A program made the translations under genes and the position numbers. The notes beneath the pieces were generated by a model. That model worked only from the letters and a program-made list of their open reading frames with translations. It made no database searches and was not told where the DNA came from. A stretch of DNA of 64,000 bases, taken from NCBI RefSeq assembly GCF_026230105.1, contig NC_079475.1:15516125-15580124 (forward strand), written 5' to 3'. Shown in pieces: positions 1-11,199 of the stretch. Source of the DNA: Diorhabda sublineata. Lineage: Eukaryota; Arthropoda; Insecta; Coleoptera; Chrysomelidae. Within the stretch, counting starts at the first letter, position 1. Every line of letters starts with the position of its first letter.

Positions 1-152
1 ACTTGGTTTTTGAATTTTTCATAAAAATTTTGAGGTTATATGGGTTCAAAAGTTGTAGATCTCCTTATTACCTATAATTTTGCTATTTTTTACCCTTATT
101 ACCCTTTTTTTACCCTTCCCGACGTCAGATCGCCCGTGAATTATTTTCCCTA
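1..152. repeat. Arm of a dispersed foldback repeat
   Basis: This stretch resembles the right arm of the foldback element at 35477-36524. Shared blocks occur in the same order: ACTTGGTT, TTTGAGGTTATRTG, TAGATCTYCTTATTACCTA, then CTTCCCRACnT, ATCGCC and AATTATTTTYCC. The window edge cuts off the other arm, so the element's size here is unknown. Confidence 0.55.
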
Positions 153-1075
153 ATATCCTCATGTCATATTATCCTCATTTTGCAATGGGTTTCATAATAC
201 AATAATTTTTTCTTAAATTTTTTCTAAATTTTAAAATGATCTAAAATTATCGACCCTGGTCTATTATTACACTGCGTTCAATTTCTATGTCTGAATGAAA
301 TTAATTCGTTATGATAACCTCCGAATTCAAACAAGAATGCGATTATCGCAAAACATAATGAAATTAGAAAAACCGTTTCCAAGTAGATTACTACATCTCA
401 GTTTGATGAACAAAATTTTGTTTCAAGAAATAAAAATTCAATTGCCGGGTCATTGCCTGGGAAAACTTATCAGAGAATTTTCATTTGAAGCACCCTTCAA
501 TAGAATAAACTTTCCCTGCAATTTGTCACAGTTGAAATAATAAGACGAAATTAATTTTAGGAAAATCGTATCTAGCGAAATGCTGTATAAAAACCACTGG
601 AAGTCCAATTTTTATATCATGTTTTCAAATCTATTGGAACTTTTGATAAAAAGAAAATTTACTAGAAAGTTCGGTTGAATTTCCAATAATTTCATCATAA
701 TCAGCAAACGTCTTAGCTCATAATTTTTCTCCGATTTAAAACTTTCTAGTTACATTTTGAATCAACATTTTCAAGCACTTCTATATCAAGTGCGTTCCAA
801 TCATTCATTTGGAGTTTCTAGCTTTACACAGGTCAGGTATTGCATCAAAATTGCTATACTGAAATGAGGTTTATTCTCATTTAACAGATACTTCGAAATT
901 GCCCATAATATAGGGTGTCAAAATGTTTTATGGCAATTTTGAAGAACATGCAATTACGATTTACGAACCATTAAAATCTCATTTGCAATTATTTTATGAT
1001 AAAGTGTTCAAATAGCGTTGGCTTAATTCAAACATCAAGAAATTCAAGGAAGAAACAGACAAAACTACATCATGG
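153..1075. other. No recognisable gene
   Basis: AT-rich sequence. The 81-codon open frame at 295-540 has no family motif and no splice-site support, so I treat it as chance. Confidence 0.5.
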
Positions 1076-1149
1076 CAGAATTGGAAGAAGGAGAAAATAG
1101 AAATTTGGAAGCTATGAAGAAATCAAAGACGGAGAATCAAAATCCAACT

Positions 1150-1640
1150 AAACGATCGGATCAGATGAGATCTAGAAATGGTGAAATATTTGAGGGAAGG
1201 CAAGACACGTATATGGGAGATGCTGAAGGAAGCATGTAGAACAGAAACAATACCACAAGAATATGAAGAGAACTCGCTAGTTCCAATCCAGAAGAAAGAA
1301 GAACAAATAAATTGCTAAACTACAGAGCAATGTGCCTTCAGTGTTCTACAAAATATACACTATAGAAGGAAGACTAAGAAACGAGGAAGACAAAAAACCG
1401 GAAGAAAAACAAGCAGCATTCAGAAAAGGAAGACAAACAATACATAATATTTTCATACTAAGAAATATAATAGAAAGATGTTACAAAAAAAAAACACCAC
1501 ACTTAACGTTCACAGACCTAAGAGCAGCATTCGATTCAATCTAAAGAAACAACGTGTGAAAGATATTAAGCAAACTAGAAATACCAAAAAAAACTATCAG
1601 GAGAAGCGTGTTTGAAAGAGTAAAAAGAAAAGTACAACTG
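1150..1640 (+). pseudogene. Non-LTR retrotransposon reverse transcriptase relic
   Basis: Read across frameshifts, this contains the order of blocks expected in a LINE-type reverse transcriptase. First comes a W...L...C..E.IP..YE...LVPI.KK stretch (about 1180-1300), then NYRAMCL and YKIY, then QAAFRKGRQT and IFILRNIIE, ending in FTDLRAAFDSI (to 1544), the segment leading to the first catalytic Asp. Stop codons and at least two frame changes are present and no downstream YxDD block follows, so it is a dead 5' RT fragment. The clade is not determinable by eye. Confidence 0.75.
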
Positions 1641-1649
1641 AATTAGAAG

Positions 1650-2955
1650 GTTTCATCAATTGTCACTGGAAAATTTCGAATTTTTTGAAATTTTTTGGTC
1701 GATTCGGATACTTATTGGGCGTCCATAACGAAATTTGTCATCAATTAACATGTGGCTATTTTTAAACAGTACAAAACACTAGTACATTCCAGTATTTTCT
1801 ATAACTTCATTTTTCTAAGCTGCTCTCCACATTATAATAGATACAGTAGCATTTTTACCGAGTACAAAATTTCACAACTGTACGTTATTCACTTAAATAT
1901 AAAAAACGGAACAAGGACAAATCAATCATTACAGGCGAACAAAAAAACCACGTCGATATCTCAGACGGTACTAAACTGGTTATGATTATCGCAATAGATC
2001 AACCGCACCCTTTAGATAGCCAATTCAAGTTCTCGTTTCTGCGCCATCTCTTGGCTCATGAGCAGTACTTAAGGTACATGGAAACAACAGTTTTTTTTCT
2101 GCTTTTGGCGGCATATTTCAAATTCAATGGAGTTGTATTAACCAAAACGATCACGATAGTTTCAAATAATACACACTTCGAGAAAATGTGAATAAAAATC
2201 AATTTGAAATAACATGCAAACATTGACCATCACCATCATCATGAATATCCAATTAAATCAAAATAGGTGGAAACGACATATTTTTAACTATCTGATTTCA
2301 TATGAAAAGAGATCTGAAATCAAAACGATTTATCAAGAAAAACATATATAAAAACCTAGGAAGTCAAAAGTTAAAGAAAAGTAAAATATTTCTGTACAAT
2401 GATCAATTTTCTCTTTTTGATGGTCCTACTAGAACATATGGTACTTTATCGATAGCTTGAGAAGTTTAGAGATGAGGTACAAATGCAGTTTCTTTATCAC
2501 AAAAAATGAAAAATGCATTTGAATCCCTACAAATTAATTTTCTCACCACAATGTACTAAACACTTTCACACACCCATTTCATATATCAAAATATTTTTGT
2601 ATGTGAATAAAACGAGAAATGAGATTAACATGTTGTTGTTGGTAGGCATCAACTCCAGATCATCCACGCAAACTCTATATTATGTCAATGCTGTTCTGTG
2701 GCTAACCATAGCCCCTAGTGTTACCTACTGTCAAATCTATAAACGTATTAGTTGTGCTCATAAACAAAGAGAATGCGCCATGGTTCATTTTCCCCTCCCG
2801 ACCAGCGCGTTTTCATACCTTAATTCGCGTACTACAAAAGATTCGGTAACGGCAATGCTATTCTGTTTATTTCTGGGTTCCCCTAAAAGAACATTAGATC
2901 CAATCCAGTATTAATGATGGTGAGCAGAAATTTTGACGGCTCGTGTAATTTTAAT
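1650..2955. other. No recognisable gene
   Basis: Three chance-length frames (1752-1985, 1982-2191, 2513-2914) lack motifs. The longest (133 codons) has no splice or family support. Confidence 0.45.
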
Positions 2956-2964
2956 CGTTTACAT

Positions 2965-3976
2965 CAAGGCTGCTCAACCTTTTGAAGAGTCGGGCCAAAC
3001 GGTGGATTCAGTCGTTAACGACAGGCCACTCACATTTCCTGTTTCAATTACTCTCAGGACAAGAGCAATAAAAACTTAATTATTAAGAAAATAAAATTGA
3101 ATCATTGTTAATTAGGAACAAATTGTATCTTATCATAAATTCTAAATAGAGAAACAAAATTGAACTTAAATCTAGGGTAATTTGTTTATACAATCAATGT
3201 GATTTCTGCCATTGTTGTCTTTTAATAATTTACGACAAATCCGACGTTGATAGTAACAACAAGTCACAAATACGATGCTCAGTTAAGGCTGCGTGGTACC
3301 AATTTCCAAAAACCTGCAAAATCTTCTGAAGAATTTTGTGCTTTCGAAGACAATTTGTTAGCAAAAAGGTTTTTCAACGTATCATGATTTTGCAGTTCTA
3401 ATTGAATATTGGCAGGATAACTAACTATTTCAGCTAAACTTATTATGAAAGGATTTAAAAATTTTCTACATTTTGTTTTTTACTCTCTAAATCTTGAAAT
3501 CTCTTCTAAAATGACAGTGATAAGCATTTAATTTTAGATTAGTAGAGTAATTAACATAAACAATATTGAGCTCCTCTTTCTAATGTTTAAATGTGGGGAA
3601 GAGAGCTAATTGAAAAGAGATTCAATTTTGCTTTGAATCCGCTTATCAAATTAAACATAGTCGGAAATTAACACTCTTTACCCTGTAATTTGATTTTCAA
3701 AATATTGAGGCAATTCGTAATGTCAACAAGAAATGCAAGATCACTCAATCAGGATGTATTCTTCAGTAAATGAACTTCGAATGGTAAAGCCACTTTCTGC
3801 TCTAAAAATTGCGACACCTGTTCTCGCAAGTTGAAGAAATGTTTCAACATGCTGCCCCTTGAAAGCCATTGCACAGAACAATACAGTTGAAACTCTCCAT
3901 ATTCTCTGATTTCTTCAAATAATAGCCAATTAAAATTCCACAGTGTGGCCCGCGGGCCTGGGGTTGAACAGCCTGT
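2965..3976 (-). mobile_element. hAT-superfamily element, internally deleted
   Basis: Imperfect terminal inverted repeats begin CAAGGCTGCTCAACC at 2965 and, read on the other strand, ACAGGCTGTTCAACCC ending at 3976. The element is bracketed by a perfect 8-bp direct repeat GTTTACAT (2957-2964 and 3977-3984), the target-site length of hAT elements. The interior carries a C-terminal hAT transposase relic on the - strand. At about 1.0 kb it is far shorter than an autonomous hAT. Confidence 0.85.
3400..3945 (-). pseudogene. hAT transposase C-terminal relic (GTF2IRD2/ZBED5-like)
   Basis: On the - strand from about 3945 an open stretch reads WLLFEEIREYGEF, then LYCSVQWLSRGSMLKHFF, NLREQVSQFLEQK and LPFEVHLLKN before a stop near 3749. 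Beyond the stop, DLAFLVDITNCLNILKIKLQ and FKAKLNLF continue the same domain. This order matches the hAT transposase group domesticated as GTF2IRD2 and ZBED5 in vertebrates. The N-terminal zinc finger and first catalytic block are absent and several stops are present. Confidence 0.8.
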
Positions 3977-3984
3977 GTTTACAT

Positions 3985-4740
3985 TTTTCGAAATCCATGA
4001 TATATTTGCTAAATACTATTAAATATAATAATTATCACAGATTTCTTTATAGTATATTCATAGACATTAAATTGCAATGAGACACATGTTACTTGAATTT
4101 TTGTGTGATATGATTTGGCTAGATTTTTCATGAATAGCGTGAAAGTTAGTCTGATTCATATTTTTCTATTTTGTATAAAAGTAAAAATGAAATATAATAG
4201 TTCGTATCTTGTAATGTTTTCCATATTCTAGTTAAGAAGTAGTTAAATTTGTAAGTTGTATATATAATTGGTAAAGTCTGATGTTCATTTTTCTTCATTT
4301 CGTTTCTCACTTCCGTCACTAGAAGAAGACAACTCTGAGCCAACGTAATTTCAGTAATTTCATTGTGAGTTGTATTTTGAATGTATTTTATGTACTAGAG
4401 TTTTGGAAATACTAGTTTTTTTAATATACCCGAAATATGTTGATAGAAACTGATGAACGTTTTTACAATTACTAATGAACTTCCTCGCTATTTAATAAAA
4501 AGGCTGGTGTGTCCCAATTTATATCTTCAACTCTACTCGTTAAATCTTATAACACTTCATGCTTTCTATTGTTGACATTAAATAACAATTTTTTTGTTCA
4601 TAATTCTTTACCTTCTTAATGATATTTTATTGATCGTTAGAAATTACATTTATTTTGGTTTGTGAATGAAAAAAATCGAACAACTTTAACAAACGACAGT
4701 TCTGTCGAGAAATACGCGAGATATCAGCTCATCAACTCGC
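3985..4740. other. No recognisable gene
   Basis: AT-rich. The 65-codon - strand frame at 4146-4343 has no supporting motif. Confidence 0.45.
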
Positions 4741-4742
4741 AT

Positions 4743-5640
4743 TGGTGAATAGAAATCGGCCCTCTATAAACGTTTCACTTTAACCTAATCAATCATCAGA
4801 TCAAAAAAAATATGCTGTATGCAATATGCCTTAATGTGTCAGCGTTATGAGGAGACTGGATACTTTCATAGGCGACCTGGAACAGGCAGAAGGCGATTTA
4901 CAACCGTTCGAGATAACTGCTCTGATTTGTCAACAACATTAAGAAATATCAGTGAACAGTAAGACGAAGAGTGCAGGAAAATAAAACATCTGCAATTGGT
5001 TCAAAACTTATTCCAGCTCATTGGCAAGTACGCCTGCGTTTTGCACAGGATCATTTGAATTTGAAGTGGGAACAATTGGAATCTGTTCTGCTCTCAAAAT
5101 ATACCTCCATGGTAGCAACCGAAGAAGGAAATATCGAAGACCACGAGAGCGATTTGAAGATTGTTGGGTTGCAGAGTGGAGTGCTGATGGAGGTGATTCC
5201 TGCATCATCTGATGTGCAATTTCTATAGAAGCACGAAATAATAAAGTGTTCATATTCTTAGGGGCGACCGTGTTCACGGAAGAAGAGATTTAACAGCTGA
5301 TATATAGAGGAGATTTTAGTAATTCATACGTCGACTACATTGGAGACGAATTTACCTTTAAGCATCGCCAAAATTTTGCAAGATTATAATGCAGAAGTGG
5401 GTTTGCTGGTTATGGAGTGGCATAAATCCGATAGAACATTTATGGAATGAGCTAAAAAGAAAAATTAGAGCTAGATTTCCTACCCCAAACTCGATCTCAG
5501 AACTTATTGTTACAGTAGAAGCAAAATGGTTAGGTTAGAAACAACAACTAACTTGATTAGATCTATGCCTAGTCGTATGAGAGATGTTATTAGGGCAAGA
5601 GGAGGTCATACCCATCATTAGGAAAAAAACCTTCAAATTC
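4743..5640 (+). mobile_element. Tc1-like element, 3' end missing (family A)
   Basis: The 5' end (GTGAATAGAAATCGGCCC...CATCAGAT) matches the left inverted repeat of the better-preserved copy at 44158-45349. The transposase reads through frameshifts. It has an HTH-region QRYEETGYFHRRPGTGRRR (about 4838-4895), then LIPAHWQVRLRFAQDHLN (5000-5060), ILQDYNAEVGLLVMEW, FPTPNSISELIV and a C-terminal PSRMRDVIRARGGHTHH ending near 5621. The Asp of the DNARPHTS block is lost and the right inverted repeat is not recognisable. Confidence 0.8.
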
Positions 5641-6067
5641 AGTTTAGAAGTATATTTGATCACATTCGCGCAATTGAAAAAAATGTATAATCTCATATTC
5701 ATATCTAGTACCGTCTAAAATTCAAGATTGAACTGTTCTTAGCGACTAGAATGAAGTGGGTACACTAAACGCTTCTTGGGGGGATCTTTCTCCTCTATGT
5801 ATGCTTCAGAAGACTTACGTCCATCCTGACCGCGTATATGGCATCAATTTCTAAGATTCAAAATTTCAATATGACAAAAATGATAAAAATGTTCACATGT
5901 TTCATCAACTTTGCTTTTTTAGACGGACATTCCAATACTCTGCTGTCTAGTGATCCACTTAGTATAGCACTAGAGCTTTAGCACCCCATGCTTCTCATAC
6001 TTTTTTCTCTTCATTCTTACATAATTTGTTTTATATTCTTCATATCAACACTGTACTATTTATGTAG
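5641..6067. other. No recognisable gene
   Basis: Unannotated AT-rich spacer between the Tc1 relic and the candidate exon. Confidence 0.4.
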
Positions 6068-6177
6068 GTGTCTCCCAACAAGAAGAAAATTGTGAAGCTT
6101 TTAGTAGAGGACAACATCGTCAAGCGATGAAAAGAAGCTATAGATATCATACTGCTGGAATTGTGGATGACATAAAG
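6068..6177 (+). CDS. Candidate orphan internal exon
   Basis: A 110-base segment is bounded by an acceptor (pyrimidine-rich tract ending ATGTAG, AG at 6066-6067) and a donor (AAG followed by GTAATA at 6178). One frame is open throughout: two leading bases, then 36 codons beginning VSQQEENCEAFSRG and ending AGIVDDIK. The composition (Glu, Gln, Arg, Tyr) looks more protein-like than flanking frames. I do not recognise the family and found no partner exon in the window, so it may be one exon of a gene with very long introns or simply chance. Confidence 0.3.
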
Positions 6178-6309
6178 GTAATATATTTTTCAAATTCGAG
6201 TATATAACATAATTTATTATTCTTATTATCTTATCACTATCAGATCCCCAATTGTTTAAGCAAAATTATTGATTTTTGTAGATTAAGTTTTTATGATAAA
6301 TATGATATA

Positions 6310-7216
6310 CGAGGATATATTGGAAAATTCTTAGACTTCTATAGAACCAAACAAAATTTCAATGTCAAAATATTTTATTACTCAACATATTTTCCTCTTA
6401 ATTGGTTACAATCATTACAGCGAATCTGCAACGTCTCTAGACCTTTCAAAAAAACAGGTTTCTTCTTGCTCTGCAAACCACACCTCCAAAGATTTTATTA
6501 CCTCCTCCTTTTAAATTTTTTTAAGTTGAGGAAAGAGATGATAGTTGAACAGAGCCAAATGTGGTGAATAAGAGAGGTGTTCTAGTTATTCAAACCCTAA
6601 ATCACGAATTTTTTGCATGGAAACATGAGATTTGTGTGCAGTGGCGTTGTCCTGCAAAAATAAAACACATTTGGATAGCTTTCCAAGTTTTTTCTCTTCA
6701 ATTTTTTCCAAACTGAAACAAGAACTTTTCCAGTAGATTTTTGGACACGAAACTTCTTAGGTCTTGGAGAACCAGAGTGTCACCACTCCATCGATTGTTG
6801 CTTTGTTTCTGGATCGTAGAAATGTGCCCAAGTCTCATCCATAGTAAGAATTCAGTTTAAGAAGTCTACATCGTTTTCAAATTGAGCACAGATCAAACGC
6901 GATGCTTCTACCCTTGCACGCTTTTGGTCAACATTCAAACATTTGGGGATCCATTCTGCAGCAATTTTTCTCATGATATTTTTTCGGAGACTGACACAGA
7001 AACTGACCTTCCCGATCGGTCATCATCTTCAATGGAAAATTTACCTCTATTGAAGCTTGCAGTCCAATTTTTCAAGATCGCATACAAAGGACATTGATCA
7101 CCAAGGGTATTAAGCATATCTTCGTAAATCTTCTTACCTCTTGACCCTTCTAAATACAGGTACTTGATGATGGCTCGATACTCCAATTTTTCAATTTTGA
7201 GTTAATCATATCCCCG
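6310..7216 (-). mobile_element. mariner element, family B copy 1 (deleted)
   Basis: The left terminus CGAGGATATATTGGAAAATTC is preceded by TA. The right end reads CGGGGATATGATTAA on the opposite strand, a diverged inverted repeat. The - strand transposase (from 7186) begins EYRAIIKYLYLEGSRGKKIY, contains GDQCP and IEDDDRSGRSVSV, and later has MDETWAHFYDPETKQQ and SPRPKK, all typical of mariner D,D34D transposases. Relative to the copy at 62163-63285 it lacks about 112 bases covering the second helix-turn-helix region. Stops are present, so it is inactive. Confidence 0.85.
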
Positions 7217-7821
7217 AGAGATCTGTATTAAACTGCCAAGTGGACTTAATTTAAAAGAGAGAAATCGGTACAGGTTGTTTATAATCGTTCACTCAACATC
7301 CATTTAAGGATAGAAACTTTAGAAATAAATTTGGGAGGCAAAAATTAATTAACTCAATGTTAAACAAAAAATGCAATGTTTTCAAATAAAATATTTCATA
7401 ATAAGGAACTTCAATTGCCTATAAGACTAAGCAACGAAAAAATTAACGAAACAGACTTCTTTGGAAAGATAGTAGTGATGATGAATCATCTGATACTCTG
7501 ATTGCTCTTTTTCCTTTGCAATTCATCTTTTTAAATTTATGTAATATTTAAGCTACACGAGGAAACTTTTGACTGATATAATCTCCCCGTCAAATGACAA
7601 TTCTCAGATTTGATTGGTTAAAATTGAACCCTCAGTGCAGCCAACGCAAATTTTTAAGCAAAAAGCTCCGGTTGGCCAGCGAATGGTTGCAAATGTGTTA
7701 TAATACGGAACCTTTGTTAACCATCGGTGAATTTTCAATGGGCGGTTTAATAACGTCCGGTCGAACAAAACTTTCATAATATAGACCCTAATAGCCCCAC
7801 CTCTGTATTGCAGCTCGAAAC
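7217..7821. other. No recognisable gene
   Basis: The 61-codon frame at 7594-7779 shows no motif. Sequence up to the P-like element's target duplication is unassigned. Confidence 0.4.
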
Positions 7822-8078
7822 ATTTCAGTTATGGAGTGTAGAGAAGGAGGAACATCTCTTATGGACGCTACGTTTAAAATATGGTCTGAATTCTGTAGGG
7901 GTAATACGTGGCGTTAATTGTACTATGGGATTGAGATCTGAAGTTAAACACTTACTATATCTGAAACTATATTCAGATTCTATAAAATAACGAAAACAGA
8001 ATATTATGTAGGTGATGAAAAGAATTAAACAACGTTTAAGAATATTAAAAAAATAGTAAAAAAAGAATACAAAAAATC

Positions 8079-8216
8079 ATGGTGAAAACTTGTTGTATTT
8101 CTGGATGTATAAGTGGTTCTTTAAAAGATCGTGGAATTCGTTCATCTCAAAATATAAAACAAGCAAGTCTCTTTGGAATACCATTATATGACTATAACTA
8201 TTATATTAGTTGCTAA
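8079..8216 (+). pseudogene. THAP-domain fragment inside the P-like element
   Basis: A 45-codon frame starts MVKTCCISGCISGS. It has the Met-Val and the Cys-x3-Cys (residues 6 and 10) that open THAP C2CH zinc fingers, followed about 20 residues later by ASLFGIP, resembling the conserved F-x-x-P block. The later Cys-His pair is missing because the frame runs into AT-rich repeats and stops. It is read here as the truncated first exon of a THAP-type transposase. A domesticated THAP gene fragment is the alternative. Confidence 0.55.
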
Positions 8217-8393
8217 TGAAGTTCAATATTTTATTTTTATGAACCGAAATATTTTTTTAATATTCTATTATTTTTATTGATCTAATTATATCGCTATAAT
8301 TATTATATTAGTTACGGATAAACTTTAATATTTTATTTTAATCAACCAAAATGTTTTTTTATACTATTTCATTATTGTTACATGATTCTACTT
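8187..8393. repeat. Two diverged tandem copies, about 102 bp
   Basis: Blocks beginning TATGACTATAACTATTATATTAG (8187) and TATCGCTATAATTATTATATTAG (8289) run in parallel through TTAGTT, AATATTTTATTTT, a run of T and a final ATT-rich tail. They lie inside the P-like element and disrupt the THAP frame. Confidence 0.6.
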
Positions 8394-8679
8394 TTTTTTC
8401 ATATTAGAATATATGTATTATCTAAACCAAATAAATAGCTAAATAATAAAGTTAATTTAATGAGATTCTGTTTTGTTAATCGTTTCATTATTTTAATACT
8501 ACTAATTTCATTATCACGGTCCATTATTTAAAGCATTACTATACAGTTATTTTTAAATCAGCCCGTAAAATTCAAGCGAATATCCTCTATAATCAGCGCC
8601 ACCTATTTACCCATCAAAAATCAGCTCACATTTTTTAACCCAGAGATATTCCTCCTTCTCTACACTCCATAATTTCAGT

Positions 8680-9930
8680 GTGGAGACTTACATGTTCGTC
8701 TGTACACGACTGTCCACCACATTTAAACTTGGGACACTACCTTTATTTGCAGATACCTAAAGCATCTACTTAATCAATTTGCAGCTTAAAAAGATAAATT
8801 CGAGGTTTAATAAGATTAGTATATATCGCAGTTATTTGTTTTATACTAAATGATTATTTGATTTTAGAAAAATGATAATCGGGACGCCAGTATACACAAG
8901 CGACTATCCTGGAATTGTACAAGTCAAGAACAGAGACCACCCAACGAGGACCAGACCTAGCATACAATAATAAATCCTGTTGTGTCTTGTATAGTGATCT
9001 TCTATCTTATAGTTTGTATATTAGTTGAACTACGGAATATTATAGACAGAATATTATAGAAAAATATTTTCAAAATGACAGCTTGGGTTTATATACGGAT
9101 TGTATAGTAAATTTGTGTTAATTGGAAATTTTAAAAATTTTCTAGCAAAACTAGAATTTATTGTTAATTACGTTGAAAAATCTATTCGGTATTATTTTAT
9201 TCGTCATCCTACCTCTACATCTCTACAGCACCAACAAACAAACGAGTCAACTTGAGATTAAAAAAATAATTTGTTGAAGTTTTTTATAAAAATCGAATAT
9301 TTTGGTTTTTCGGAAGGTATCTTGTAACAAATAAAAATCATTTCTCGTAATTTACGAAAAAGCTTGTTACTGGGGATTTGGTTGAAGAGAAACACTTGGA
9401 GTTAAAGAAGTTAGTTTGACATATCCATAAAAATTTATAGGATGATATAAAAAAAGTCACACTGTCTAAACTAGTGTTTATTTATTGTGTAATATTTAGT
9501 CAGATTTTTGATTGTCTACAACCTTACATTTTGTAAAAATATAATATTCCGATCTTTATTCTTAGACAAATATGGTCTTTGAAGTCAATTTCAGATTGGC
9601 ACACCTCTATGTGTGAGCAGTTTTGATATGATTGCTGCTCTTCATTACATACCTTATGTACCAATTAAGTTCGATTTGTTAATGTTTTATCTTGTTTTTG
9701 TTAATTTTTTAAGAACCCAAATATTTTTTATATGATTTTTTTTGTTTTCTGTATGGGGAAAATCCCCTCAACAGCAAAGCCTTCATCCACTCATTGGATA
9801 GTCCCGGGGGACTTATTTTGCATTCTCCAAAGGATGTTGATGTAACATCGCAACCATTGAAAACAAGGAACACCAGTATGAACTTACTTATAGATCGAAG
9901 GTCTTAGAAGATCCAGTTTGTAATAAAATG
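8680..9930. other. No recognisable gene
   Basis: AT-rich sequence. 8870-9000 has higher complexity but stops in all frames and gives no identifiable motif. Confidence 0.4.
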
Positions 9931-9934
9931 AGAC

Positions 9935-10085
9935 GTCTGGCCGCTATCACAAAAATCTCGCCACGCCATTTTATCGTTTGTCGCTTCTTTCTATGTGATG
10001 TCTGCCAGGCATTCGTTCCGTAGGTTTTCGTTAACTTGATCCGCCCATTTTTTCGTAGGATTTCATGGGGGTGCTAATCTATCAC
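9935..10085 (-). pseudogene. Non-LTR retrotransposon C-terminal relic
   Basis: The - strand reads PTKKWADQVNENLRNECLAD, then a stop, then EATNDKMAWRDFC. This matches the common tail of insect LINE open frames (R-P-x-x-x-W-x-D-Q-V-x-E-D-L...D-R-x-x-W-R). No RT core is adjacent. Further - strand sequence to about 9740 may be its 3' untranslated tail. Confidence 0.6.
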
Positions 10086-10089
10086 CGGA

Positions 10090-10845
10090 TATTTTGTACT
10101 CCTCAACTGCAAGTGTTTAACTCTCAACTCGGTCAGTTTATCTGGGGCATCGTTTAGTTAGTCAGTCAGTCAACTGGAATTGAATTGAATACAAAACTAC
10201 TGTATTTTGTGATCTAATTAACTTGATACTGAGTTATCAAAAATGAGAATAATGTTTTGATGTAAATGGAAAGCAGCGACTATGTATATGTCAAAAATTA
10301 AACATAGTCCACAAAAATCTGAGCTTTAGGTATTTGTTTGTTCTTTTATATAATAAAATTGAGTTTTTTAAAAGTTAATCATATATAAATTTCAGCAATA
10401 AATACTGATTCGTAATATTCGTAAATATGTTACCATGAATTTACTTCATACCTCCAACGGTGGACCAAACCACAATATCAAAAAATCGTTTAATATTAAA
10501 ATGTTTATGGTCTAAAATATAAATTCTTTGGAAGGAATGAACAAAAATGTTTCATATTGTGGAATATGAAGACATGATCTTATACAATATTCCCAATTAA
10601 CAATTTCTCAATTTTTTTCAATTATTTTCTGTTTTACCACCCTTCATATTCACACTACTCGTTGTCCTAAGTGAGCTATAACGCGGCGCTTCGCAAAAAT
10701 CTAACAATTAACGTGATATTTTTGACGTGTCGTCTAGGGGCAACAGGGTCCACCTGATCAGTATCTGACACTCATTACGATACCCATATTAACGTCTCCA
10801 AAAAAAAGGCAGTGCCACATATGAATGGAAGTGAAAGCTATACTT
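10090..10845. other. No recognisable gene
   Basis: No motif, exon or inverted-repeat pair recognised. Confidence 0.4.
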
Positions 10846-10849
10846 CATT

Positions 10850-11195
10850 TATGAGTAGACTTATATTTCAGATGTTCGTGGAAAATTATGACTCATTTTT
10901 CCGCGTTTCATAGCAATGCTGGAACTATAATAGTTCTCAAATGTTCAGTAACAAACATTTGCACGGTTTCTAATGTCTCGAAACGATGTTCTTTCCAATG
11001 AGTTCTCAATTTAGAGAAAAGGAATTCTTCAGGTGAATAAAAAGGTTGATAAGCTATATAAAAGGAATCTTGATTGATATTGAGATGTTTCTCATCCCAA
11101 ATTATCAAGAAGTTTCCGGATTCTGTCGACAATTTCGTTAAAAGACATTCGCTGCGAGGTTCAACTCCGATTAATTCATGTCCTCTTTCAATCGC
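10850..11195 (-). pseudogene. mariner transposase C-terminal relic
   Basis: From 11132 the - strand frame contains YQPFYSPEEFLFSKLRTHWK, then HRFETLETVQMFVTEHLR. This aligns with the mariner block PPYSPDLAP.DFFLFPKLK...LKGHRFE...EVQ..V...LR, with the catalytic third Asp region shortened (the DLAPCD tetrad is lost). A stop follows near 10908. No inverted repeats were identified, so only the 3' part of a copy is evident. Confidence 0.65.
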
Positions 11196-11199
11196 CTTA

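Larger units (their letters stand above)
7830..8671 (+). mobile_element. P-like DNA transposon, non-autonomous
   Basis: Thirty-base terminal inverted repeats (7830-7859 and 8642-8671, beginning TATGGAGTGTAGAGAAGGAG) differ at one position. They are flanked by a perfect 8-bp direct repeat ATTTCAGT (7822-7829 and 8672-8679). P elements make 8-bp duplications, have terminal repeats of about 31 bp, and encode a transposase with an N-terminal THAP zinc finger; a THAP-like start lies inside this 842-base element in the + orientation. hAT elements also make 8-bp duplications, so the assignment to the P superfamily rests on the THAP fragment. Confidence 0.75.

Noticed and set aside
2513..2914. 133-codon open frame
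   Set aside because: No motif, no splice-site or poly(A) context, composition not protein-like.
5008..5277. 89-codon - strand frame
   Set aside because: Antisense of the Tc1 transposase relic.
7920..7965. Similarity to 5S rRNA internal region (GATCTGAAGTTAAACA)
   Set aside because: A handful of matching words around GAAGTTAA, no full 5S secondary structure or flanking conserved boxes, and the stretch lies inside the P-like element.
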